NCBI GenBank assembly: GCA_030683195.1
Contig: JAUXQA010000223.1
Location: 1 to 16,411 of the forward strand
Source of the DNA: Rhodoferax sp.
GTDB lineage: Bacteria; Pseudomonadota; Gammaproteobacteria; Burkholderiales; Burkholderiaceae_C
Length of the DNA: 16,411 nucleotides
Direction of reading: 5' to 3'
The translations under genes were made by a program, and so were the position numbers. Position 1 is the stretch's first letter; every line of letters starts with the position of its first letter. This document shows, piece by piece, positions 8,872 to 16,411 of this stretch. The notes beneath the pieces were generated by a model. That model saw nothing but the letters and a program-made list of their open reading frames with translations, did no database searches and was not told the origin of the DNA.

Positions 8872-11183
8872 GTAGAAATCACAAATTACTGGGCAAGCCC
8901 ATGACCTCAGTCACTGCGGCACTGGTGCTCGCCGTTGTCACAACTTTTTCTACGACTGACGTAGAGTCAAAGTCACAAACCTCCAAAACCTCCAAAACGA
9001 CCAAAACCCAAGCTGGTGATGAGTCAATTATTGAAACAGGTAAGGGTGCCACTGATGGACGGCGTGTGGTCTCGCTTACATTCAAGGAAATGGGTGCGTG
9101 GTCAGCCGTCAATCTGCGTGGGGTTGACGCATCAAGAACTCTCAATTTCGCAATTCGTGCAGATGAGGTGGTGGTTGGCGCAAAGCTCAGACTCGGCTAT
9201 GACTATTCCCCAGCTCTTATCCCAGAGTTGAGCCACTTGAGATTGCTGCTAAACGAGCGCATTGTGGCGACGGAAGGTTTGCCAAAAGACAAAGGAATGG
9301 CAAATTCCCGTGAAATCAATCTTGATCCCCGATTGTTTGCTGAACTCAACACCTTGCGTTTCAACCTAATTGGACATTACACACGTCAATGCGAGAACCC
9401 GTTCCACTCATCGTTGTGGCTCACGCTGAGCGACCTGAGCCGTCTGGAGTTGACCTTGGCGCCGGTGTCCAAAACAAACGATCTCAGGCATTTACCGGCA
9501 CCGTTCTTCGACAAGCGGGAAAATATTCAGTTAAAGCTTCCTTTTGTATTTGCAGGCACACCTTCTTTCGGTGCACTTAAGGCAGCCGGGGTTGTGGCGT
9601 CTTGGTTTGGATTGCAAGCCAGTTACAGAGGTGCGCAATTTCCTGTGACTTTGAATGCGATACCTGATGGTAACGCCGTCGTTTTTATGCAGGCCAACGA
9701 CAGCATTGACGGCATTACCGGCAAACCTGGTGCCACGGTTTCAATCCAGCCTCATCCCACTAACCCGCGCGCTAAATTGCTACTGGTAACGGGCAATACT
9801 GACGAAGAGTTCGCGCGCGCTGCGCGCAGCATCGCATTGATTGCGCCGACACTGACTGGGCAGATGGTGACCATCACCAAGGAAACCGAAGCGGCACCTC
9901 GCAAGCCCTATGACGCGCCAGCCTGGATACCCACCGACCGCCCCGTGCGATTTGGTGAGATAGCAAAGCTTGAGGAGCTTAGAGTTCAAGGCTACTACCC
10001 AGAAGTCGTTAGGCTAAATTATCGGGTATCTCCTGATGTTTTTTCTTGGCGCAGCCAAGGTACCCCGGTAAACCTCAAGTACAGGGCGACTCGTTTGCCG
10101 CTACACAAGAACTCCAGCCTGAATGTCAGTTTGAACACCAACTTCATTCAAACGCTTGCACTGAATGAACCGGAAAAGAGCGTCAGCGGCATCACTCCGC
10201 AGGCTACAACGGAAATAACGAAAAGTGGTTTGAAAGAGGAGTCGCTTTTTATACCGCCATATGCAACGCTGGGACGAGATCAACTCCAACTGAGCTATTT
10301 CTTTGACGTCATCAAAGAGCGGGAATGTGGTGACTTGCCACCAGACAATCTGCAGGCATCAATTGACGCCGAGTCAACAATTGACTTCAGTAGTTTTCCA
10401 CACTTTGTCGCACTACCCAATCTCGCTTATTTTTCGAGTTTGGGTTTTCCATTCACACGAATGGCTGACTTATCCGAGACGGCCGTTGTCCTGCCTGAGA
10501 GGCCCAATGCCGATGAACTTGCTTTGTACTTAGCGCTTATGGGTCGCATGGGTGAAGCCACTGCCTACCCTGCACTGCGTCATGCAGTGATTTCTGCCTC
10601 AGACGTTGAGAAGATGTCTGCTCGTGACCTTATTGTTATCGGATCGGCATCAAGTCAGAGCCTGATGAGTAAATGGGCGAATCACCTGCCCATGGTTCAG
10701 GTCAACGGAGAGCGCCAAGTTCGGGAGCCCGATGACAAATGGTTTCCAGCATATCGCTGGGAACAAAAAGATGTTGTTTCAGCTGCATTGCCCAGGGGCA
10801 GCTTAGTGCTTACCGGTGGGGGAAATCTTGCTGCGGCAATGGCATTTGAATCCCCGCTCCAAGCGAAGAGAAGCGTAGTGTTCTTATTTGCAGACAAAGC
10901 TGCAGATTTGCGAAAAATCTCTGATGCTCTAATTGATCCTGAGCGAGTCCCGTCTATCCAAGGGGACTTCGCAGTGATCGACGATAAACTTATTGATCAC
11001 GCCAAGGTCGGCTCAACCTATTACCTCGGATCTCTACCCAATCTCAGCAAGCTGCGCTGGTTTTTATCAGATCAACCCTGGCTACTCTCTATTCTCGGCC
11101 TGCTCCTTTGTATCGTAGCCGCAGCACTCGTTTATCGCCCTTTGCGGCGCCTGATAAGCAATCGCGCCAAAAGAGCCTCTTGA
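8868..11183 (+). CDS. bcsB: Cellulose synthase periplasmic subunit BcsB
   Basis: BcsB is the periplasmic partner of BcsA; it guides the growing glucan and its C-terminal helix is needed for BcsA activity. This 771-residue protein has a likely signal peptide (hydrophobic 11-30), two carbohydrate-binding/flavodoxin-like repeats and a C-terminal anchor WLLSILGLLLCIVAAALVY at about 738-756 followed by basic residues. Family landmarks are GHYTRQCENP near 170, ECGDLPPDNLQASID and STIDFSSFPHF near 480-510, and FPFTRMADLSETAVVLP after them. Nothing in it looks degraded, in contrast to the BcsA homologue before it and the bcsC remnant after it. The start is placed at ATG 8868, whose ATGA overlaps the previous stop; a start at 8853 is possible but lies further inside that gene. 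Confidence 0.94.
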   Translation: MSRNHKLLGKPMTSVTAALVLAVVTTFSTTDVESKSQTSKTSKTTKTQAGDESIIETGKGATDGRRVVSLTFKEMGAWSAVNLRGVDASRTLNFAIRADEVVVGAKLRLGYDYSPALIPELSHLRLLLNERIVATEGLPKDKGMANSREINLDPRLFAELNTLRFNLIGHYTRQCENPFHSSLWLTLSDLSRLELTLAPVSKTNDLRHLPAPFFDKRENIQLKLPFVFAGTPSFGALKAAGVVASWFGLQASYRGAQFPVTLNAIPDGNAVVFMQANDSIDGITGKPGATVSIQPHPTNPRAKLLLVTGNTDEEFARAARSIALIAPTLTGQMVTITKETEAAPRKPYDAPAWIPTDRPVRFGEIAKLEELRVQGYYPEVVRLNYRVSPDVFSWRSQGTPVNLKYRATRLPLHKNSSLNVSLNTNFIQTLALNEPEKSVSGITPQATTEITKSGLKEESLFIPPYATLGRDQLQLSYFFDVIKERECGDLPPDNLQASIDAESTIDFSSFPHFVALPNLAYFSSLGFPFTRMADLSETAVVLPERPNADELALYLALMGRMGEATAYPALRHAVISASDVEKMSARDLIVIGSASSQSLMSKWANHLPMVQVNGERQVREPDDKWFPAYRWEQKDVVSAALPRGSLVLTGGGNLAAAMAFESPLQAKRSVVFLFADKAADLRKISDALIDPERVPSIQGDFAVIDDKLIDHAKVGSTYYLGSLPNLSKLRWFLSDQPWLLSILGLLLCIVAAALVYRPLRRLISNRAKRAS

Positions 11184-11199
11184 GTTTGCGACACGTGAC

Positions 11200-11547
11200 A
11201 TGAAAAACTCAGCTTTAATGGTGTTCGTTCCATGCCCTTTTGTTCAGCCAGTCTGGGCGGCAGATGACTTGATACCGTGCCAACTCGTAGATCAAGTACA
11301 CATTTGGCAACAAAGAAATCAAAATGGCATTGCTGCTGAAATTTGGCGAGCCTTATCGTGAAGTGATCCCGAGCACGGCGAAACAATGGTCAACCTTGGC
11401 CTAATTGAGACGCAGGCCAGTAACCAGCAAGACGCAAAGAAATTGTTTGAACAAGTAATTCAGCAGAGGCCCAAGCCACTCGGTCCGACCGAGTTGGCTA
11501 GGGCATCGACAGCGGACACAAATGAAAATGAAAATACGCCGGTATGA
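11200..11547 (+). pseudogene. bcsC: Remnant of bcsC (cellulose secretion porin, TPR part) with in-frame stop
   Basis: BcsC is an outer-membrane porin of more than 1100 residues with a periplasmic TPR scaffold. Here, 16 bases after bcsB, a frame begins with a signal peptide (MVFVPCPFVQPVWA, cleavage before ADD) and continues QLVDQVHIWQQRN...AAEIWRALS, then TGA at 11359-11361, then in the same frame SDPEHGETMVNLGLIETQ and DAKKLFEQVIQQRP, ending at TGA 11545. Read through, this matches the start of BcsC (QLLEQVR...DPNNPDV in E. coli, from memory), including its first TPR helices. The remaining 90% is absent: 11548-11728 holds no barrel or TPR sequence. The first part could still be made as a 53-residue secreted peptide. 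An alternative is a short unrelated TPR protein with a nonsense mutation; the position after bcsB favours bcsC. Confidence 0.72.
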
Positions 11548-11728
11548 CAAAGCAAAAATGTGCGCCAAAAATCCTGCCATTGATCGGTAGTCGGAAAATA
11601 AAAGTTTCTACCGAAAGCAATAATTGTCCAACGCACATCGCTGGATTCCCTTCTTCTAAAAGCATGATCATCCGTACACAATATCCGTCGCTGCAGCTCC
11701 TTGGTGAGTATGACATTAAGAACAACCT
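11548..11728. other. Gene-free spacer between the bcsC remnant and the second bcsQ
   Basis: 181 bases with no recognisable protein in any frame; this is the scar where most of bcsC, and bcsZ if it was ever here, would have been. A 7-base inverted repeat (TCGGTAG at 11584-11590, CTACCGA at 11608-11614) could form a hairpin but has no U-tract. Scattered stops interrupt the former bcsC frame. The promoter of the second bcsQ, if it has its own, would be here, but none is clear. Confidence 0.45.
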
Positions 11729-12478
11729 ATGCAAATAATCGCTTTTATTTCCGGAAAAGGGGGCGTAGGCAAGACGACTCTCGCCGTCAACGTAGCAGTG
11801 GCACTGGCACAGAGAAAAAAACGTGTTGTTTTAATTGACCTCGATCCACAGAATGCACAGCGACTGCACCTGGGAATGGACCCGGAAGAGTACTCCGGGC
11901 TGTCTCGCGAAGGCATAACACCGCAATCAATGTTTGACAGTCCTTTTGACGTCAAATTCATTCCTTTCGGTCGCGTAAGCGAAAGCGAACTGGTCGGTTT
12001 CGAAAATGAACTCAGGAAACATCCACATTGGGTATCGGATGGCGTCCACTCGCTTACGGCTGAAGCTTTCGACTTTGTCATCATCGACACGCCACCAGGC
12101 CCTAGCGTCTATTTGCGACAAGTTTTGATGGCCGCCCATCGGGCTTTGGTTGTTGTTTTGGCTGACGCTGCATCTTATGCAAGCATCTCAAAAATAGAGT
12201 CGCTGATTCAGGACTACACCAGTGACCGCTCTGACTTTAACGGGTCAAACATACTTATCAACCAGATGCCAACACAAGGAAAGTTGGCACACCAAGTGCG
12301 AACGGCGATATATGCGGATTATGGTGATCAGGTTGTCCCTGTGGCGATTCATAAAGACACGCGTGTTTCACAGGCCCTTGCTTTTGAACGTCCAGTTCTT
12401 CAATACGAACCCGGCTGTAAAGCAAGTCTAGATATCCAATATGTTGCGGATTGGCTAATTGAAAGTATAGAAATTTGA
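11729..12478 (+). CDS. BcsQ-like ParA/MinD-type ATPase (copy 2, WssJ-like position)
   Basis: A 249-residue MinD/ParA-type ATPase, a paralogue of the copy at 5936-6700. It has SGKGGVGKTT at 8-17 with signature lysine K10, DLDPQN at 37-42 and DTPPGPS at 120-126. The stretch after it, VYLRQVLMAAHRALVVVLADAASYASISKIES, parallels IYLKQVFACADLVLIVLLADAGSYATIPAMES in copy 1, so they share descent within the BcsQ family, but the rest differs widely; this is not a recent duplicate. In the P. fluorescens wss cluster a second MinD-like gene (wssJ) also accompanies the acetylation genes. Here it stands 129 bases before algI. The start at 11729 gives the usual short N-terminus; its Shine-Dalgarno is weak. 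Confidence 0.85.
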   Translation: MQIIAFISGKGGVGKTTLAVNVAVALAQRKKRVVLIDLDPQNAQRLHLGMDPEEYSGLSREGITPQSMFDSPFDVKFIPFGRVSESELVGFENELRKHPHWVSDGVHSLTAEAFDFVIIDTPPGPSVYLRQVLMAAHRALVVVLADAASYASISKIESLIQDYTSDRSDFNGSNILINQMPTQGKLAHQVRTAIYADYGDQVVPVAIHKDTRVSQALAFERPVLQYEPGCKASLDIQYVADWLIESIEI

Positions 12479-12607
12479 TCTGCAGCAGACGTTAACCTAT
12501 CAATTTAACTGAATCAAAGCTCGTAAAGTTTTTGTCTTAAAAAAAACTGATCATTTTTTAATCCAACAAAGGTCGCTACGGGAAATGCTTTCCTCTAAAT
12601 AGAAGCT
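12479..12607 (+). promoter_or_regulatory. Spacer before algI, AT-rich, possible promoter
   Basis: 129 bases without a gene. TTGTCT at 12531-12536 is followed by an A-tract and, 17 bases on, by TTTTTA, a weak promoter-like pair. The A- and T-tracts around 12539-12560 may be curved DNA. It suggests that algI and the following gene may have their own transcription start. Pattern only. Confidence 0.25.
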
Positions 12608-13993
12608 ATGGTTTTCACATCCAATCTTTTCCTGTTCGTCTTTTTGCCAATTTTTTTGGCAACCTATTATTTAATTCCATTTCAAGCCAGATCAGCGCTT
12701 ATTCTAATTTTCAGCTATATATTTTATGGTTGGTGGCGACCAGATTTCGCCATGCTGTTGGGTGCTGTAACAGTAGGGACCTATATTTTGACTCTCGTTA
12801 TGGAGTCAGACAGATGGCAGTCACAACGGTTCAAGGTTCTGAGTGTGGGCGTCGTGCTGAATCTCTGTGCCTTGGGTTATTTCAAGTACTTTAATTTTGG
12901 CGTGGATAGTCTGAACGCAGTGCTTGTTTTCGCAGGACTATCACCATTCGAATATGCTCGCGTCATCTTGCCGATCGGGTTGTCGTTCTTCATCTTTCAG
13001 TCCATCAGCTATATGGTCGACGTGTATCGAGGCGATGCACCCAAAACAGAAAATCTTTTTGACTTTGCTGCCTTTATTTCATTTTTCCCTCAACTGGTTG
13101 CGGGTCCTGTCCTGCGCTACCAGCCCCTTGCAGACCAGTTCCGACACCGGGAGCACTCCTGGAAAATATTCAGCCAGGGTTGCCTGATCTTCATGGCCGG
13201 ATTTTGCGGCAAGGTGCTGATTGCCGACCCTATGGCACCAATGGTCGATGCCGCTTTTTCAATCCATACACCCTCCTTGGCAGACGCTTGGATAGGTATC
13301 ACTGCTTACACCATTCAACTGTTTTTTGACTTTAGCGGATATAGCACCATGGCCATCGGCCTGGGAATGATGGTCGGATTCATTTTTCCAATTAACTTTG
13401 ATGATCCGTATACATCAGCGTCCATCACCGAGTTCTGGCGACGCTGGCATATGTCACTGTCCACTTGGCTTCGGGTCTATCTTTACGTTCCCCTTGGTGG
13501 CAATCGACTGGGTCGCGGCAGGACCTATATTAATTTGACACTGACAATGGTGCTAGGTGGCCTGTGGCATGGAGCAAACTGGACCTTTCTGGTGTGGGGT
13601 GCGTGGCATGGCGGCCTACTGGCACTGGAAAGATTCTGGCGAGAACGCCACCCGAACCCCAGCTTGCCCCGGCCGATTGCAGTCGCTTGGACGCTCTTGA
13701 TGGTCATGATCGGCTGGGTATTCTTTCGCGCGGCTGATTTGGGAGCGGCTTTTAGAATGCTAGCAGGTATGGCAGGGATGTCCGGATGGAACCTGAGCCC
13801 AGACTTGGCTTGGCAAATTCCACCCGAACGTCTTTGGGTGATGCTTTTCGGTGGCGTGCTGGTATTTGTTTTGCCATGGCTACGACGTAAAACCGAGGGA
13901 AGGCTGCGAATTATCCTTATCCCGCTTTTTTTGTGGGCAGTTGCAACGCTTTCCTCTCAAGCATTCACTCCTTTTTTATACTTTCAGTTTTGA
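12608..13993 (+). CDS. AlgI/WssH-type membrane-bound O-acetyltransferase (MBOAT)
   Basis: AlgI-type MBOAT proteins pass acetyl groups from a cytoplasmic donor across the inner membrane to periplasmic acetyltransferases that modify exopolysaccharides (alginate by AlgI, cellulose by WssH). This 461-residue polytopic protein has the family's landmarks: FFPQLVAGPVLRY at about 159-171, FWRRWHMSLSTWLR at 276-289 and LGGLWHGANWTF at 316-327. H321 falls at the position of the catalytic AlgI H322 of P. aeruginosa, and all helices appear present. The usual D in WLRDY is V here (WLRVY), a small deviation. It is followed seven bases later by the AlgJ-like gene, so the two form a transfer pair. In this context a cellulose-like glucan is the likeliest acceptor; alginate synthesis genes are not seen. 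Confidence 0.92.
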   Translation: MVFTSNLFLFVFLPIFLATYYLIPFQARSALILIFSYIFYGWWRPDFAMLLGAVTVGTYILTLVMESDRWQSQRFKVLSVGVVLNLCALGYFKYFNFGVDSLNAVLVFAGLSPFEYARVILPIGLSFFIFQSISYMVDVYRGDAPKTENLFDFAAFISFFPQLVAGPVLRYQPLADQFRHREHSWKIFSQGCLIFMAGFCGKVLIADPMAPMVDAAFSIHTPSLADAWIGITAYTIQLFFDFSGYSTMAIGLGMMVGFIFPINFDDPYTSASITEFWRRWHMSLSTWLRVYLYVPLGGNRLGRGRTYINLTLTMVLGGLWHGANWTFLVWGAWHGGLLALERFWRERHPNPSLPRPIAVAWTLLMVMIGWVFFRAADLGAAFRMLAGMAGMSGWNLSPDLAWQIPPERLWVMLFGGVLVFVLPWLRRKTEGRLRIILIPLFLWAVATLSSQAFTPFLYFQF

Positions 13994-14000
13994 GGCCCGT

Positions 14001-15110
14001 ATGACAACACTCACAAAACGGCCAACTGTAGAGGAATGGCTCGCCACTGCGACCATGATAGGCGTCATGCTGATTGGTTTTTGGCAAGCGACTGTCTCCC
14101 TCAATTCCCCTGCTGTCAAAGAAATCTCTGTGACACTTAGTTCTTTCCGAGAAGGCTCCCTCACTGGTTCACTAAGCAATCAATTGGACAAAAACCTGCC
14201 CATTCGCAGTGAGCTTATCGCTTGGGCAAACACTGGTCGCTACCTATTGATACAAGGAGCTGGAGACCAGGTAAGGGTGGGTAAAGACAACTGGCTCTTC
14301 TCAGTGGAAGAATTGCAATATTTCAAAGACGCGCAAGCACATCAGGTTGCCAGACTGGCGATTTTGAAGCGCGCTTCTGAAGCCCTCGAAGGCGAAGATA
14401 TCAAATTGATCGTTGCGCTGGTCCCAGATAAGGCGAGGATGAATGAGCGCCAGTTATCGAATGGAACCTACCCCATTTGGTACAGCAGACGTTACGATGA
14501 GATCATCAAAAATCTGAATGAAAGTAGCGTGGCGGTAGTTGATCTCCAAAGCGCGTTGACATCTGACGCCAAGACACGGCCACTCTACTATCGAACAGAC
14601 ACACACTGGAACCAAGCCGGCGCCCAGCGCGCTGCAGATGCTGTTGCTAAGCGGATCATATCGATTGCGGCCGAGCTTCCCGCCAATGGATTTATGACTA
14701 AGTCCTACGAAGGCCCGATTCAAAAATCGGGTGATTTGATACGTATGATGGGCCTTGAGAAGATGCCCGACTGGGCCAGACCCCAACCGGATGTAGAAGT
14801 TACTGAGAGAACCATTAAATCGGGATCTGCGCCGACCGCAGGTCTCTTTGATGCTGTGAGCATACCCGTGGTGTTGCTTGGAACCTCGTATTCTCTTCGG
14901 GCCAACTTTCATGGTTATTTGCAAGAGGCTCTTGGAACTGAGGTTCTCAATGTGGCCCGAGACGGAGGAGGATTTATTCAATCGGCCAAAGACTATTTGG
15001 CAGATGAGTCATTCAAGACGTCCAAGCCGCGAGTCATCGTGTGGGAAATACCTGAGCGTATGTTCTCAGCGCCGTTAACTGACTTGGAGAAGAAGGATCT
15101 GCTCTTGTAA
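14001..15110 (+). CDS. AlgJ/WssI-like SGNH polysaccharide O-acetyltransferase
   Basis: A 369-residue membrane-anchored periplasmic protein of the AlgJ/AlgX SGNH-like family. After a short cytoplasmic start comes one helix at about 14-35, then the catalytic domain. Predicted active-site residues are D200 and H202 in RTDTHWNQAG (the DxHW motif) and S296 in LLGTSYSL, the counterpart of D174, H176 and S269 in P. aeruginosa AlgX. EIPER near 349-353 is a further family feature. In characterised systems AlgI supplies acetyl groups to such proteins, and this one directly follows algI. The start is ATG 14001, preceded by GAGG at 13992-13995; an earlier in-frame ATG at 13851 would lie within algI and has no family match. 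No extra C-terminal domain is present, so it is AlgJ/WssI-like rather than AlgX-like. Confidence 0.85.
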   Translation: MTTLTKRPTVEEWLATATMIGVMLIGFWQATVSLNSPAVKEISVTLSSFREGSLTGSLSNQLDKNLPIRSELIAWANTGRYLLIQGAGDQVRVGKDNWLFSVEELQYFKDAQAHQVARLAILKRASEALEGEDIKLIVALVPDKARMNERQLSNGTYPIWYSRRYDEIIKNLNESSVAVVDLQSALTSDAKTRPLYYRTDTHWNQAGAQRAADAVAKRIISIAAELPANGFMTKSYEGPIQKSGDLIRMMGLEKMPDWARPQPDVEVTERTIKSGSAPTAGLFDAVSIPVVLLGTSYSLRANFHGYLQEALGTEVLNVARDGGGFIQSAKDYLADESFKTSKPRVIVWEIPERMFSAPLTDLEKKDLLL

Positions 15111-15136
15111 ACGGCGGCAGTCTGAACATTGCTCAA
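15111..15136. other. Convergent gap without visible terminator
   Basis: 26 bases separate the TAA of the AlgJ-like gene from the stop of the AlgX-like gene. No stem followed by a T-run is seen on either strand, so transcription from the two sides may overlap. Confidence 0.4.
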
Positions 15137-16411
15137 CTACTGCAATAAGCCTTCTGGCTGACGACAGACCTCTAGATTGTGTAGTTCAAACTTGTTGGTA
15201 ATTCCGGGCAATATTTTGACTTTCGTATATCCGGCTCCATTTGAAGGCAGTGGAACCCTGAGTGCGTGGGCAAACTCATCACCGGCGACATTTACTGTAA
15301 AACGCTTGGTTTTCACGTCCGAACCCGATGCTTCAAATACCAAGGTCTTTGAGCCGGCGGTTACGGCTGTGGCCGAAAGGTAATCTAGGCGCTCAAGGGG
15401 CTTGTCAAAACTGAGCTCCAAATAATCACTGTCTGTGGTCGGTCCCGCACTAAGATTACTGGCCTTCAGATCGCTCGTTTTGGCCGCTAGCCCAGACTTC
15501 GCCATCTTGACACTGGCAATAGATGGCTTGCAGGTAGACTGAACCCACGCAGAAACACGCAACAGCCACTCCGTATCGGCGATGCGGTACCTTGGATCTC
15601 GAAACTCGTAACTGGGCGGCGCGCGCATATCGCGCTCAGGAATTTCCCAAAAGAGCAATTTGGGGAAATTTTTCTGAAAAACATCATCGCGTAAATAACT
15701 CTCCAAGCCGACCCAAGAACCCTGATCAGCGCCCACGCCCATGCTGAAGACATCTCGCTGCAACTCATATCTCAAGCCATCGGCAAAGCCAGTCCAATCC
15801 TTGGAGTAGCTGCTACCTAGCAGCGCCAATCCGGATGGGGGACGGTTACCCAACAAATCAAAGTTTAACGGTCGCACTCGACTGATGCTGACCTGAGCCA
15901 CCTGCTCGGGAGAAAAAATCGGCGAACCCGGTGGCAACAAATTGATCAGGTCACGTCCTATAGAACGTTTTCGCTTCCCATAATTGACATTAAAACCCTC
16001 CTCAATTGTTGCATCCAACGCCTTTTTCAACACTGGATTAGCCCCGATTTCTGCCTTGACCACGTTGGCCGCCAACATGGCGCCCGTAGGACTCCAGTGC
16101 GAATCAAGACGGAAGTAAATAGGGCCATCATCTGATTGTCTAGAAGCTTTCATAAATGGTGTATTGAGATCAACCGTATTAACTCCAGCACCCTTTAATA
16201 CCTTTATCATTCGATCATAACTACCTGCCATGTAATCATCCAGCTTAATCGAATCGGGGAGATGCTCAGAATAAATCCTCATCTTCAATGGCACCATGAT
16301 GACCGCCATATTTATATTATTAGCGAATAATACTTTATTTAACCGCTGAATGAGATCTAACGATATATTGACAGACTCAACACTTTTTACGTCAGACAAT
16401 TCATAGCGGTA
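15137..16411 (-). CDS. AlgX-like SGNH acetyltransferase with C-terminal extra domain (5' end outside window)
   Basis: The frame is open to the window edge, so the first codons are missing; the 424 residues seen begin within the SGNH-like domain (upstream residues read YRYELSDVKSV). Active-site motifs are intact: RLDSHWSPTGA (DxHW) about 100 residues in, and LLGSSYSKDW about 200 residues in, with EIPERD after it. About 135 further residues form a beta-rich tail (SYLELSFD-like strands, TLVFEASGSD, TKVKILPGI) in the place where AlgX has a carbohydrate-binding module. A lone cysteine pair (STCKPS and EVCRQP near the end) could be a disulphide bridging this domain. It converges on the AlgJ-like gene with 26 bases between the stops and so belongs to another transcript coming from the right. 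Its partner AlgI could be either the one here or one beyond the window. Confidence 0.82.
   Translation of the reverse strand, partial: YRYELSDVKSVESVNISLDLIQRLNKVLFANNINMAVIMVPLKMRIYSEHLPDSIKLDDYMAGSYDRMIKVLKGAGVNTVDLNTPFMKASRQSDDGPIYFRLDSHWSPTGAMLAANVVKAEIGANPVLKKALDATIEEGFNVNYGKRKRSIGRDLINLLPPGSPIFSPEQVAQVSISRVRPLNFDLLGNRPPSGLALLGSSYSKDWTGFADGLRYELQRDVFSMGVGADQGSWVGLESYLRDDVFQKNFPKLLFWEIPERDMRAPPSYEFRDPRYRIADTEWLLRVSAWVQSTCKPSIASVKMAKSGLAAKTSDLKASNLSAGPTTDSDYLELSFDKPLERLDYLSATAVTAGSKTLVFEASGSDVKTKRFTVNVAGDEFAHALRVPLPSNGAGYTKVKILPGITNKFELHNLEVCRQPEGLLQ

Noticed and set aside
11359..11361. In-frame TGA in the bcsC remnant read as selenocysteine
   Set aside because: No selenocysteine is known at this TPR position, no SECIS-like hairpin follows directly, and the frame ends soon after in another TGA.
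11544..11738. 64-codon frame between the bcsC remnant and second bcsQ
   Set aside because: No similarity to BcsC or any family I know, no ribosome binding site, and it overlaps the bcsQ start.
14454..14981. 175-codon minus-strand frame inside the AlgJ-like gene
   Set aside because: Antisense shadow; the plus strand carries the DxHW and GTSYS motifs.

Overview
The window looks like a betaproteobacterial chromosome, most likely of the order Burkholderiales. The basis is the kind of genes present (bcsD-bcsP-bcsQ order, an AmpG-type transporter beside glycogen genes) and the GC-rich housekeeping side. There is no rRNA or other taxonomic marker, so this placement is inference.

Positions 1-3672, minus strand: a GC-rich block reading right to left as an AmpG-type MFS permease, glgB (glycogen branching enzyme) and the first 121 codons of glgX (glycogen debranching enzyme, cut by the window edge). 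Positions 3717-4565, plus strand: a divergent, probably Tat-exported M48 zinc protease. Positions 4566-4812: a 247-base gap with a perfect 10-base inverted repeat and repeated TTGTCA half-sites ahead of the next operon.

Positions 4813-11547, plus strand: a cellulose-secretion (bcs) type operon: bcsD, bcsP, bcsQ, a bcsA homologue, bcsB and a broken bcsC start. bcsP/bcsQ, bcsQ/bcsA and bcsA/bcsB overlap by ATGA, so the operon is tightly coupled. The striking fact is that the BcsA homologue keeps the whole fold (N-terminal helices, GT2 core, C-terminal helices, PilZ position) over 724 uninterrupted codons but has lost the catalytic signatures (DDG, DxD, TED, QxxRW) and the c-di-GMP-binding signatures of PilZ. 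Downstream, the outer-membrane porin gene bcsC survives only as a signal peptide and one or two TPR helices with an in-frame stop, and bcsZ is absent. This is either a pseudo-synthase with a retained non-catalytic role or a locus in an unusual state of decay; the open frames of bcsA' and bcsB favour the first.

Positions 11729-15110, plus strand: a second, diverged bcsQ, then algI (MBOAT O-acetyltransferase) and an AlgJ/WssI-like SGNH protein. Positions 15137-16411, minus strand, convergent: an AlgX-like SGNH protein with a C-terminal extra domain, running off the window. This resembles the acetylation end of the wss (acetylated cellulose) operon of Pseudomonas fluorescens, including its second MinD-like gene. 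Together the plus-strand genes look like accessory parts for making, exporting and acetylating a cellulose-like polymer, with the actual polymerase, porin and hydrolase missing from this window.
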